This document shows, one piece after another, positions 9,177 to 19,073 of a stretch of DNA of 64,000 bases (position 1 is the first letter of the stretch; each line of letters begins with the position of its first letter). A program made the position numbers and the translations under genes. Location of the stretch: positions 35,684 through 99,683 of the forward strand of contig JAAVEW010000005.1 in assembly GCA_014801075.1 (NCBI GenBank), read 5' to 3'. The stretch is from Barnesiella sp. (GTDB lineage: Bacteria; Bacteroidota; Bacteroidia; Bacteroidales; Muribaculaceae). A model generated the notes under the pieces. It was given only the letters and a program-made list of their open reading frames with translations, did not search any database and was not told the DNA's origin.

Positions 9177-12100
9177 ATGAGCGACAAGACAATAAAAAAA
9201 GTACTTTTGCTTGGTAGCGGTGCACTCAAGATAGGTGAGGCCGGAGAATTTGACTACTCCGGTTCGCAGGCACTCAAAGCAATGAAAGAAGAGGGTATCG
9301 AAACTATTCTTATCAACCCCAATATTGCAACAGTACAGACGTCTGACGGCTTTGCCGACCACATCTACTTCCTCCCCGTGACCCCGTTCTTCGTTGAAAA
9401 GGTCATCGAGAAGGAACGCCCCGACGGCATTCTCCTCGCATTCGGCGGACAGACTGCCCTCAACTGCGGCGTCACCCTGTACGAATCGGGTGTACTCGAA
9501 AAATATAATGTACGCGTGCTCGGTACTCCCGTCCGCGCCATCATGGACACCGAGGACCGCGAACTCTTCGTGCGCAAGCTCGACGAAATCGGCGTCAAGA
9601 CCATCAAGAGCGAAGCGGTATCGACCGTAGAGGATGCTCTGCAGGCCGCCCGTGACCTCGGCTACCCCGTCATCGTGCGCGCAGCCTACGCGCTCGGCGG
9701 TCTCGGCTCAGGCTTCTGCGACAACGAGGAGGAACTCGTGGCTCTTACCGAGAAAGCACTCTCCTTCTCTCCGCAGGTACTCGTCGAGAAATCGCTCAAA
9801 GGCTGGAAAGAGGTTGAGTATGAAGTGGTGCGCGACCGCTTCGACAACTGTATCACGGTATGTAACATGGAGAACTTCGACCCGCTGGGTATCCACACCG
9901 GCGAGAGTATCGTAGTAGCTCCCTCGCAGACCCTCTCCAACGAGGATTACCACTACCTGCGCAAACTCGCCATCAAGATTATACGCCACGTGGGCATCGT
10001 GGGCGAGTGTAACGTGCAGTATGCCTTCGACCCGCATTCGATGGACTACCGCGTCATCGAGGTGAACGCACGTCTCAGCCGCTCTTCAGCCCTGGCGTCG
10101 AAAGCCACCGGCTATCCCCTCGCTTTCGTAGCCGCCAAGCTCGGTCTCGGCTACGGCCTCTTCGACCTCAAGAACTCCGTGACTAAGGATACCTCGGCAT
10201 TCTTCGAGCCGGCTCTCGACTATATCGTGGTGAAGATACCCCGCTGGGACCTCGGCAAGTTCCACGGCGTGCGCAAGGAAATCGGTTCGTCGATGAAATC
10301 GGTCGGCGAAGTGATGGCTATAGGCCGCACCTTCGAGGAAGCTATCCAGAAAGGATTGCGCATGATTGGCCAGGGCATGCACGGCTTCGTGGGTAACCGC
10401 GACCTGAAAATCAACGACATTGACCGCGCGCTCGCCGAACCTACCGACAAGCGTATCTTCGTCATAGCCAAGGCTATGAAGGAGGGTTACACGGTCGACA
10501 AAATCCACGAGCTCACCAAGATTGACAAGTGGTTCCTCTACAAGCTCCAGCACCTTATCGACACCGAGGCCGAGCTTGAGACGTTCAATGAAATCGACAA
10601 ACTCCCCGCTGCGCTTCTGCGTCTGGCCAAAGAGCAGGGCTTCAGCGACTTCCAGATAGCACGCGCCGTGCTCGACAACTTCGGCGGTTCGGCCGAGAAA
10701 GCCAACAAGATGGTGCGCGACTACCGCAAGAGCCTCGGCATCGTGCCCGTGGTCAAGCAGATTGACACACTCGCAGCCGAGTATCCCGCGCAGACCAATT
10801 ACCTCTACCTCACCTACAACGGTACGGAAAACGACGTGCAGTATCTCCACGACCACCGTTCTATCGTGGTGCTCGGTTCGGGTGCCTACCGCATCGGTAG
10901 CTCAGTAGAGTTTGACTGGTGTTCGGTCAACGCTCTCATGACCGTCAAGAAGGAGGGCTGGCGCTCGGTTATGATCAACTACAACCCCGAAACCGTGTCG
11001 ACCGACTACGACATGTGCGACCGTCTCTACTTCGACGAACTCACCTTTGAGCGCGTGATGGACATCCTCGACCTCGAGCAGCCCCACGGCGCCATCCTCT
11101 CGGTGGGCGGTCAGATACCCAACAACCTCGCTACCCGTCTTGACGACGAGGGCGTAAACATTCTCGGTACCAATGCACACAGCATCGATAACGCCGAGGA
11201 CCGTCACAAATTCTCGGCCATGCTCGACAACCTCGGCATCGACCAGCCCCGCTGGCGCGAGCTCACCAGCTTCGAGGATATTCGCGAATTTATCGACGAA
11301 GTCGGTTTCCCCGTTCTCGTGCGCCCCAGCTACGTGCTCTCAGGCGCAGCGATGAATGTATGCTCCAACGACGACGAGCTTGAACGTTTCCTCCGCCTCG
11401 CGGCCAACGTGTCGAAGCAGCACCCCGTGGTTGTGACCGAGTTCATCCAGAACGCCAAGGAGATTGAAATGGACGCCGTTGCCGCCAACGGTGAAATCAA
11501 AGCCTACGCCATCTCGGAGCATATCGAGTTTGCCGGCGTACACTCGGGCGACGCCACCATCCAGTTCCCGCCGCAGAAACTCTACGTCGAGACAATGCGC
11601 CGCATCAAGAAAATCTCGGCACAGATTGCCAAAGCGCTCAATATCACCGGTCCGTTCAACATCCAGTATCTTGCCAAGAACAACGATATCAAGGTTATAG
11701 AATGTAACCTGCGTGCATCGCGCAGCTTCCCCTTCGTGTCAAAGGTATTGAAAATCAATTTCATAGACCTCGCCACCAAGGCTATGCTCGGCCTGAACGT
11801 GGAGAAGCCCGCCAAGAACGCCTTCGACCTCGACTACGTAGGTATCAAGGCATCGCAGTTCTCCTTCTCGCGTCTGCAGGGCGCCGACCCCGTGCTCGGT
11901 GTCGACATGTCATCGACCGGCGAAGTAGGCTGTATCGGAGTTGACACCTCGGAGGCCATCATGAAATCAATGCTCTCGGTAGGTTACCGCGTGCCCAAGA
12001 AAGGCATCCTGCTCTCCACCGGCTCGGCACGTCAGAAAATCGACATGCTCGACGCAGCGCATCAGCTCCACAACAAGGGTTACGTGCTCTACGCCACCGG

Positions 12101-12401
12101 CGGTACTCACCAGTTCCTCGCCGACAACGGTATTCCCGCTATCCGCGTGTACTGGCCCTCGCAGCCCGACATGCAGCCGCAGGCACTCCAGATGCTCCAC
12201 GACAAGGAAATCGATCTCGTGGTAAACATTCCCAAGAACCTGTCGACCACCGAGTTGAGCAACGGCTACAAGATACGTCGCGCAGCAATCGACCTCAACA
12301 TCCCGCTGCTCACCAACGCCCGCCTTGCCTCAGCATTCATCGGAGCATTCACAACCCTCACCCTCAACGACATCGAAATCAAACCCTGGGACGAATACTA
12401 A
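9177..12401 (+). CDS. carB: Carbamoyl-phosphate synthase large subunit
   Basis: VLLLGSGALKIGEAGEFDYSGSQA, two ATP-grasp halves, MGS domain; directly follows carA. Confidence 0.98.
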   Translation: MSDKTIKKVLLLGSGALKIGEAGEFDYSGSQALKAMKEEGIETILINPNIATVQTSDGFADHIYFLPVTPFFVEKVIEKERPDGILLAFGGQTALNCGVTLYESGVLEKYNVRVLGTPVRAIMDTEDRELFVRKLDEIGVKTIKSEAVSTVEDALQAARDLGYPVIVRAAYALGGLGSGFCDNEEELVALTEKALSFSPQVLVEKSLKGWKEVEYEVVRDRFDNCITVCNMENFDPLGIHTGESIVVAPSQTLSNEDYHYLRKLAIKIIRHVGIVGECNVQYAFDPHSMDYRVIEVNARLSRSSALASKATGYPLAFVAAKLGLGYGLFDLKNSVTKDTSAFFEPALDYIVVKIPRWDLGKFHGVRKEIGSSMKSVGEVMAIGRTFEEAIQKGLRMIGQGMHGFVGNRDLKINDIDRALAEPTDKRIFVIAKAMKEGYTVDKIHELTKIDKWFLYKLQHLIDTEAELETFNEIDKLPAALLRLAKEQGFSDFQIARAVLDNFGGSAEKANKMVRDYRKSLGIVPVVKQIDTLAAEYPAQTNYLYLTYNGTENDVQYLHDHRSIVVLGSGAYRIGSSVEFDWCSVNALMTVKKEGWRSVMINYNPETVSTDYDMCDRLYFDELTFERVMDILDLEQPHGAILSVGGQIPNNLATRLDDEGVNILGTNAHSIDNAEDRHKFSAMLDNLGIDQPRWRELTSFEDIREFIDEVGFPVLVRPSYVLSGAAMNVCSNDDELERFLRLAANVSKQHPVVVTEFIQNAKEIEMDAVAANGEIKAYAISEHIEFAGVHSGDATIQFPPQKLYVETMRRIKKISAQIAKALNITGPFNIQYLAKNNDIKVIECNLRASRSFPFVSKVLKINFIDLATKAMLGLNVEKPAKNAFDLDYVGIKASQFSFSRLQGADPVLGVDMSSTGEVGCIGVDTSEAIMKSMLSVGYRVPKKGILLSTGSARQKIDMLDAAHQLHNKGYVLYATGGTHQFLADNGIPAIRVYWPSQPDMQPQALQMLHDKEIDLVVNIPKNLSTTELSNGYKIRRAAIDLNIPLLTNARLASAFIGAFTTLTLNDIEIKPWDEY

Positions 12402-12443
12402 TCCAGCAGGGTATCGTATTATAAACGGCATAAGCTGTACGAC

Positions 12444-12485
12444 AAAAGAAGCATGGGCTCTGAAAATAGCGCCCATGCTTCTTTT
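12444..12485. terminator. Terminator after carB
   Basis: AAAAGAAGCATGGGC ... GCCCATGCTTCTTTT, perfect 15-bp stem with T-tract. Confidence 0.85.
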
Positions 12486-12529
12486 CTATATTTACGTTTT
12501 CTTTATTTATATTTACTCTATATATCCTG

Positions 12530-13921
12530 TTACTTGGAGTCTACGATGGTGGGCCAGGGGAAAGAGTGGGGGTTGACTGAGACGTGGACTTTGGTGCGGT
12601 GGAGGCGGACGGCTATGTAGTCGGCGATTTTGGCGCGCTGTTGTTCGGTGATTTCCTTTGAACTGCGGATGAATACCATGTTGACGGTATCGGTCAGTGA
12701 GTTGTTGACGCCGGCGAGCACCATGTTGGAGAGCGCCAGGTCCTCCACTTCGGGGAAGAGCACTTTGACTTCGGGAGCCAATCGCGTTGCCTCGTCGTCA
12801 AATGCCGTACGACGCGCTATGACGGTCTGCAACGAGTCGATGCGGTTCTGTCGCTGTGTTATCTCCTGCTGCATCATTCCGTATAGCTGATTCATCGACT
12901 TTGAGTTGTCGGTGAAATTGTTGAGCGAGAAGCCCTGCTTGATGTTTAGTATCGTGCCGCCGAGACCCACCGAGTCGAGTTTGTGGAGCATGGCGAGTTG
13001 CAGGGAGTCCTTCGGAAGCGCCTCCCCTATCAGCGTCACGTCGATATATCGCTTGCCGTCGGAGATATACTCCTTGTGGCTGAGTACCTGAGTATTGGGG
13101 AACACCATTTCCTGATTCACGAACTGCGTAGCGTTGAGCATGAACACGTTGGTGCGTATCATCTTGACTGTCAGCCACGCACTGAGACCGATAGTGACGG
13201 TGACGATTACGGTGACTATCGTCTGCACGCGGCGCGCTTTCTTATCGTCCTTGAATACCACTGCCTTGAAGCGCATAGCTTTCACTCCCACCCATGTGGC
13301 AAAAAGGATGAATACCATGTTGGTAAAGAACAGATAGAGAGCGCCGAAGAAGAAGTGAGGCTGGAGAGTGGCGAGACCGTAACCTGCCGTACACAACGGC
13401 GGCATAAGGGAGGTGGCGATGGCGACTCCGGGAAGCACCTGACCTTTATTCTTGCAGGCCATGCTGACGATACCCGCCGCGCCGCCGAAGAAGGCTATGA
13501 ACACGTCGTAAATCGACGGCGAGGTGCGCGCCAGCAGCTGACTACCGTCCTCATACTGAGGCGATATAAGGAAATAGATAGCCGAGGCGATGATCGAGCC
13601 CAGCACTGCCATTATAATGTTTTTAAGTCCGCGCTGCAGCAGATTGTAGTCACTGATGCCGATGCCGAGACCCATGCCGATGATGGGGCCCATGAGCGGA
13701 GATATAAGCATGGCGCCGATGATTACCGCCACATTGTCGGTGTTAAGACCGAGCGATGCCACGAAGATGGCAAACACGAGAATAAGTAACTGTGACCCTT
13801 TAAACGACACTCCGGCACGAATGGAAGCCTCGGTGTCGGCCTGCGGTTCGAGGTCGGCACTGACATTGAAATAAGATTTCAGTTCCGTAAAATACTTTGC
13901 TAACTGTTCTTTAAAAGCCAT
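12530..13921 (-). CDS. DUF389 / TIGR00341 family membrane protein
   Basis: 'DNVAVIIGAMLISPLMGPIIGMGLGIGISDY...LL' core of the DUF389 family, multiple TM segments. Confidence 0.9.
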   Translation of the reverse strand: MAFKEQLAKYFTELKSYFNVSADLEPQADTEASIRAGVSFKGSQLLILVFAIFVASLGLNTDNVAVIIGAMLISPLMGPIIGMGLGIGISDYNLLQRGLKNIIMAVLGSIIASAIYFLISPQYEDGSQLLARTSPSIYDVFIAFFGGAAGIVSMACKNKGQVLPGVAIATSLMPPLCTAGYGLATLQPHFFFGALYLFFTNMVFILFATWVGVKAMRFKAVVFKDDKKARRVQTIVTVIVTVTIGLSAWLTVKMIRTNVFMLNATQFVNQEMVFPNTQVLSHKEYISDGKRYIDVTLIGEALPKDSLQLAMLHKLDSVGLGGTILNIKQGFSLNNFTDNSKSMNQLYGMMQQEITQRQNRIDSLQTVIARRTAFDDEATRLAPEVKVLFPEVEDLALSNMVLAGVNNSLTDTVNMVFIRSSKEITEQQRAKIADYIAVRLHRTKVHVSVNPHSFPWPTIVDSK

Positions 13922-14233
13922 GTCATGAATAAATTATATTGAAACGTAATGATACCACGACAATCCTTGGGTATCCTCTATATATTTAACAAACTTAGCT
14001 TTTATTTTGATTAAATATAAGGCTTCAATATGTATTTTAACTCTTGATAATCTTAACGAACTTTTGCTCTAAGACATTGTTATATAAGTATATATTAATA
14101 ATTTCCATACTGAATTATCAATATATTTTATTAAATTTTTATCTATAAACTCATTGCCCATAACCCTTTCATGCATTATTGTATTGGCTTATGAAAGAAT
14201 GGCAGATGGCATTAACCTGTAAATCAAACGAAT

Positions 14234-14506
14234 ATGAAACGAATAGAAAATCCCGGAATGGGGAAGATTGCCTGGTTGCTTTTTCCTCCGTCAATGTTAC
14301 TGCTTTTCCCTTCGGCGGTAGGGAAGTTCCCTGTCGTCGCTACCGTAATATATATTATCTGTCTCGCTCTGTTCGCAGGATTCTCAACATACTATTGCCT
14401 ACGCCAGAAATGCTACGCCCAATTTGCAATCGCCACATTGATTACAATAATCCTTATCGGCGCACTGATATTTATGCACTCAATATCTTCGCAACTGACG
14501 ACATAG
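14234..14506 (+). CDS. Small multi-TM hypothetical protein (90 aa)
   Basis: Hydrophobic translation with three predicted TM stretches; isolated between AT-rich DNA and a strong hairpin. Confidence 0.5.
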   Translation: MKRIENPGMGKIAWLLFPPSMLLLFPSAVGKFPVVATVIYIICLALFAGFSTYYCLRQKCYAQFAIATLITIILIGALIFMHSISSQLTT

Positions 14507-14573
14507 CCGACTGAGAAAACTTGTAATAAATAAGAAGTATCTATACTCCTTATTGAGCTACCATATAAATGTA

Positions 14574-14617
14574 AACTACCCTCCAAAAGTATAACAGTAA
14601 ACTTTTGGAGGGTAGTT
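14574..14617. terminator. Stem-loop terminator between convergent genes
   Basis: AACTACCCTCCAAAAGT-ATAACAGTAA-ACTTTTGGAGGGTAGTT, perfect 17-bp stem. Confidence 0.8.
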
Positions 14618-14659
14618 GATTATAATAAAATTTATTTTTGCGCTACAATGCTCAATTGC

Positions 14660-17080
14660 TTAGAAGAGCAGGGCGAGGCGGTAGACTATGAAGGCGGCTA
14701 TCCAGGCTACGGTGGTGTTGTAGAGTACCGCGAAAGCGCCGTAACGCCATGAGTGAGTTTCCTTTACAATGGCTACGATGGTAGCTATGCAGGGGCAGTA
14801 AAGGAGGATAAATACCATGAAGGCGAGGGCTACGGCGGGGGTAAAGTCGGCAACTCCGGTGACGGGATTGGGTGCGGTCAGTCGGGTTGAGAGCGCGTTG
14901 TCGTCAATATCCTCGTCGCCGGTGTAGAGCACACCGAGGGTTGATACCACAATCTCTTTGGCGGGAACACCGGCAACAACAGCCACCGATGCACGCCATG
15001 AGAATCCGAGCGGACGGAACACGGGATTGATGGCTTTGCCAATCATTTCGAGGAACGAATCGCGCGAGGGGTCGATAGTGTCATCGTCGACAGCCGGTGA
15101 GGCCTCGGCAGTAACAGTCTGCTCCGCAACCGCTGCGTCGTCGTCATCGTGACGCGGGAAATAACTGAGCGCCCACACCACGATGCTCGCTACAAGAATA
15201 ATACCACCCATCTTGCGGAGATACTGCTGCGCTTTCCACCACATGTGGCGCATCGACGATTTCAGCGTAGGCACACGGTAAGGGGGCAACTCCATCACGA
15301 AGGGCGTCTCATCGACCTTGAATACAAACCGGCGCAGCAACCGGGCCGTAATCACGGCCACAAGCACGCCGAGTGCATAGAGCGACATGAACACAAGCGC
15401 TGCATGCGCCGAGAAGAATGTGCCTATAAGCAGCACATACACAGGCAGTCGCGCCGAGCAGGAGATGAACGGGTTTATCATTATGGTAATCAATCGCGAG
15501 CTGCGGCTCTCGATGGTGCGGCAACCCATGATGGCGGGCACGTTGCAACCGAATCCCATAACCAACGGGATGAACGACTTGCCGTGAAGCCCTATCTTGT
15601 GCATGATACGGTCCATGATAAATGCCGCTCGGGCCATGTAGCCTGAGTCCTCCATAAACGATATGAAGAAATAGAGTATCAGGATGTTGGGCAGGAACAC
15701 TATTACGCCCCCCACGCCCCCTATCACACCGTCGGAAAGGAGGTCCTTGAGCGGACCTTCCGACATGTGCTCATTGACGATGCCGCTGAGCCACTCGCAT
15801 CCGCTCTCAATCCATTCCATCGGGTACTGCCCCACATAGAATGTGAACCAGAAGATAAAGAACATGATGGCGAGGAATATCGGGAATCCGAATAAACGGT
15901 TGGTGACGAAGGCGTCGATGATATGCGTCTTGGTGACCTTTTCCTCCTCGCCGCGCTGCATTGTCTCGGCAAGCGCACCTGATATGAAGCCGTACTTCTC
16001 GTTGGCTATCATCGTGGACACATCCTCTTCGTGAATCTCGGCGAGATGGTCCACGGCCTTGTCGCGCAATGCAAGTATCTTCTTGCCATCGGGGGTATCC
16101 CTCACTACGTCGTCGGCCGCCTTGTCCTTTTCGAGCAGCTTAATTGCGAGATAGCGGGCGGAGTAACGGCTTGAAATCACGGGATCGGCCTTCAGCAACG
16201 GCTTGATGGTATTGATAGCGTTCTCGATGTCGCTTCCGAGATTGACGTGCACGTGGCGCACGACATCGTTATTACCCTCATACACCTCTATTATAGTGTC
16301 GAAGAGACGGTGAATACCCTCGCCGCTACGCGATACGGTGGGCACAATCGGCACGCCTATCATACCGCCAAGAGTCTCATAGTCAAGGTTATCGCCCTTG
16401 CGACGCAACTCGTCGTAGAGATTGAGCGCAATGACCATCGAGTGGTCCATGTCTATAAGCTCGGTGGTGAGATAGAGGTTGCGCTCCAGGTTGGAGGCGT
16501 CGACCACGTTGACAATGACATCGGGGTTGGAGTCGGTGAGATATTGGCGCACGTAAAGTTCCTCGGGCGAATACGACGAGAGGGAGTAGGTGCCGGGGAG
16601 GTCGACGATATTGAATTTATAGCCTTTGTAGCGGAATGTTCCGTTCTTGGAGTCGACAGTGACGCCGCTGTAGTTGCCTACATGTTCCTGCGCGCCGGAG
16701 GCGATGTTGAAGAGCGACGTCTTGCCGCAATTGGGGTTGCCTATGAGGGCTATATTGATAGTGTGGTCAGAGACAACAGCCTTGTGGAGAGTGGGATCGG
16801 TGTCGTCATCGACTACGCAGCTCGCGCGCGACCCCATGTCTGCCTTGCACGATTCTTCCACAGGCACTACCTCAATCATCGACGCCTCGCTGCGGCGGAG
16901 CGATACCTCATAGTCCATCAATCTGTACTTCACGGGGTCATTGAGCGGGGCATTGAGCACGGCGGTAATCTCGCGCCCTTTCACAAAGCCCATCTCAATG
17001 ACGCGCTTGCGAAACGCGCCATGGCCCAATATCTTGATAATGACGGCCGAACGGCCTGTTTCAAGTTCTGATAGTCTCAT
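14660..17080 (-). CDS. feoB: Ferrous iron transporter FeoB with N-terminal FeoA domain fusion
   Basis: FeoA-like MRLSELETGRSAVIIKILGHGAFRKRVIEMGFVKGREI, then G-protein motifs GNPNCGKTSLFN, VDLPGTYSLSSYS and the FeoB permease. Confidence 0.95.
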   Translation of the reverse strand: MRLSELETGRSAVIIKILGHGAFRKRVIEMGFVKGREITAVLNAPLNDPVKYRLMDYEVSLRRSEASMIEVVPVEESCKADMGSRASCVVDDDTDPTLHKAVVSDHTINIALIGNPNCGKTSLFNIASGAQEHVGNYSGVTVDSKNGTFRYKGYKFNIVDLPGTYSLSSYSPEELYVRQYLTDSNPDVIVNVVDASNLERNLYLTTELIDMDHSMVIALNLYDELRRKGDNLDYETLGGMIGVPIVPTVSRSGEGIHRLFDTIIEVYEGNNDVVRHVHVNLGSDIENAINTIKPLLKADPVISSRYSARYLAIKLLEKDKAADDVVRDTPDGKKILALRDKAVDHLAEIHEEDVSTMIANEKYGFISGALAETMQRGEEEKVTKTHIIDAFVTNRLFGFPIFLAIMFFIFWFTFYVGQYPMEWIESGCEWLSGIVNEHMSEGPLKDLLSDGVIGGVGGVIVFLPNILILYFFISFMEDSGYMARAAFIMDRIMHKIGLHGKSFIPLVMGFGCNVPAIMGCRTIESRSSRLITIMINPFISCSARLPVYVLLIGTFFSAHAALVFMSLYALGVLVAVITARLLRRFVFKVDETPFVMELPPYRVPTLKSSMRHMWWKAQQYLRKMGGIILVASIVVWALSYFPRHDDDDAAVAEQTVTAEASPAVDDDTIDPSRDSFLEMIGKAINPVFRPLGFSWRASVAVVAGVPAKEIVVSTLGVLYTGDEDIDDNALSTRLTAPNPVTGVADFTPAVALAFMVFILLYCPCIATIVAIVKETHSWRYGAFAVLYNTTVAWIAAFIVYRLALLF

Positions 17081-17203
17081 ATCCTGATTGTAAGTGATAG
17101 TGTGATGGGTGCAAAGGTCATAAAAAATCCCGTCAACGCAAAATATTTCCGTGCTTTATTTATATCCATTCTAAATAATGGGTGTAATTTGGACATCTCC
17201 GTC

Positions 17204-17243
17204 CGCCGTCAATTTGTACCGCCGGCCGTCAATTTGTATCGTC
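17204..17243. repeat. 20-bp tandem direct repeat, 2 units
   Basis: CCGTCAATTTGTACCGCCGG CCGTCAATTTGTATCGTCGG, 94 nt upstream of the CDS at 17337. Confidence 0.85.
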
Positions 17244-17291
17244 GGGTCTCAATATCTCGAAAATATTGCGTAGTAATTAGATAAATTTTTG

Positions 17292-17299
17292 TAAATTTG
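17292..17299 (+). promoter_or_regulatory. Candidate -7 box TAnnTTTG
   Basis: TAAATTTG upstream of 17337. Confidence 0.4.
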
Positions 17300-17336
17300 A
17301 CGATTATTTGCATCGTGCAAAACAACACCGAGAACA

Positions 17337-18077
17337 ATGAGACAAAAAGCAATCGCACTTCTCGTGCTTCTATTCATACTCTGCGGGGCTTCCCGTGCCG
17401 GAGCGCAGGAGCAGTTCAGGCGCGGACTCCAGCAGATATCCTTTGTGCCCAAAGGCCAATGGATTACCGGCGTAAGCGTCAGCTACTCGCAGTCCAACCA
17501 GTCAAACTATCAGTTTCTGGTGGTGGAAAACCTCAACGGCGACACCTACAACTTCAAGCTCAGCCCTATGCTGATGTACTGCTTCAAGGACAACCTCGCC
17601 GCGGGCGGACGCTTCTCCTACAAGCGCTCGAAGGTCGACCTCCGCTCGGCCGACGTGGTGCTCGACTCCGAGACGGGCTACAACGTTGACAACCTTTACA
17701 GCATATCGCAAAGCTGGTATGGCACGGCCGCTTTCCGCAACTACATATCGCTCGGCAACAACCGCCGCTTCGGCATGTTCAACGAGGTGCAGCTCGAAAT
17801 CGGCGGCGGCGACTCGAAGATATGCAACGGCTCGGGCGACGACCTGACCGGCACCTACTCGCGCAACGTCAGTTTCAACGTGGGACTGGCACCCGGCATG
17901 ATAATGTTCCTCAACAACTACTCAGCCATAGAGGTGAACATCGGCGTGCTCGGATTCTCCTACTCCCATTCCAAGGCCACGACCGACCGCGTCTACGTGG
18001 CGCATGCCAACTCGCAGTCGGCCAACTTTAAAATAAATCTGTTTTCAATCACTTTCGGAGTGGCATTTTATCTGTAA
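17337..18077 (+). CDS. Outer-membrane beta-barrel-like protein, paralog 1
   Basis: Signal peptide; alternating amphipathic strands; shares KGQW..G(V)..SY, RNYI.LG...RF..FNEV with the next gene. Confidence 0.7.
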   Translation: MRQKAIALLVLLFILCGASRAGAQEQFRRGLQQISFVPKGQWITGVSVSYSQSNQSNYQFLVVENLNGDTYNFKLSPMLMYCFKDNLAAGGRFSYKRSKVDLRSADVVLDSETGYNVDNLYSISQSWYGTAAFRNYISLGNNRRFGMFNEVQLEIGGGDSKICNGSGDDLTGTYSRNVSFNVGLAPGMIMFLNNYSAIEVNIGVLGFSYSHSKATTDRVYVAHANSQSANFKINLFSITFGVAFYL

Positions 18078-18082
18078 GAGTC

Positions 18083-19018
18083 ATGAAAAAAATCGCAACA
18101 CTCATAGCAGTCCTGATGGTCATGCTCCCGGTAGTCACCGCGTCGGCCCGGACGCCGATAGCCGACACTCAGGCTCCCCGCTACGACAAGGTCAAGGATT
18201 TCAGCAACAACTTTATAATCAACGAGAATATCCTCGGCCACGACAAGATAAAACTTGACTCACTGAGCGACTCCAGTCCCTACCTCGACGAGAAGGTCAT
18301 CATAGGCAACGACACGGTCAGCATCATTCTTCCCGACAAGAACTACGGCCGCTATGACCGCGGCCTCTTCAACTTCCTCATCATCCCCAAAGGTCAGTGG
18401 TCGTTTGGCGTTACAGCATCCTACGGCGAGTTTGACACCGACGACGTGGAGGTGCTCTCCATTCTCAAGAACTTCGACATAAAGGTCAAGACCTACTCGC
18501 TGAAGCCGTCAATCTCCTATTTCTTCCGCAGCAATCAGTCGATAGGTATCAAGTTCAACTACACCCACTCGGCTATCGACCTCAACAACATGACCTTCGA
18601 CTTTGACGACGACCTCAACTTCTCGTTGCACGATGTCAGCTACTACTATCAATCCTACTCGGCATCAATCAATTACCGCAACTATATAGGTCTCGGCCCG
18701 GAGAAACGTTTCGCCATATTCAACGAGGTTGACCTCGGCTTCGGCAGCGGCTCGTCGCGCTTCAGACGCCTCTACAACGACGAACCGCGCGACACGCGCA
18801 CCAACCTCACCATGGCAAGCCTCAACTTCAGCCCCGGTCTGTGCGTGTTCATCATGGACTACATCTCGTTCAATGTATCGTTCGGCGTGTTCGGTCTCAA
18901 CATGACCCACGAGAAGCAGACCACCAACGGACACCCCGACGGCTCGCGTTTCTCCTCAGGCGCCAACTTCAAGTTCAACATCTTCAACATCAACTTCGGT
19001 ATGGCCGTGCATATTTAG
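18083..19018 (+). CDS. Outer-membrane beta-barrel-like protein, paralog 2
   Basis: IPKGQWSFGVTASYGEF..., NYRNYIGLGPEKRFAIFNEVDLGFGSG; starts 6 nt after the previous stop codon. Confidence 0.7.
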   Translation: MKKIATLIAVLMVMLPVVTASARTPIADTQAPRYDKVKDFSNNFIINENILGHDKIKLDSLSDSSPYLDEKVIIGNDTVSIILPDKNYGRYDRGLFNFLIIPKGQWSFGVTASYGEFDTDDVEVLSILKNFDIKVKTYSLKPSISYFFRSNQSIGIKFNYTHSAIDLNNMTFDFDDDLNFSLHDVSYYYQSYSASINYRNYIGLGPEKRFAIFNEVDLGFGSGSSRFRRLYNDEPRDTRTNLTMASLNFSPGLCVFIMDYISFNVSFGVFGLNMTHEKQTTNGHPDGSRFSSGANFKFNIFNINFGMAVHI

Positions 19019-19073
19019 CCCGCGTCTCGCGCTATGCCCCACCGCCTTCCCCATACGTCAAATCATAATCAGA

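Noticed and set aside
10086-10856. 256-aa minus-strand ORF inside carB
   Set aside because: Antisense shadow of a highly conserved gene.
12983-13789. 268-aa plus-strand ORF antisense to the DUF389 gene
   Set aside because: Charged, H/R/E-rich translation typical of antisense frames; the DUF389 motifs are on the other strand.
16247-17071. 274-aa plus-strand ORF antisense to feoB
   Set aside because: Antisense shadow; FeoA and G-protein motifs are clear on the minus strand.
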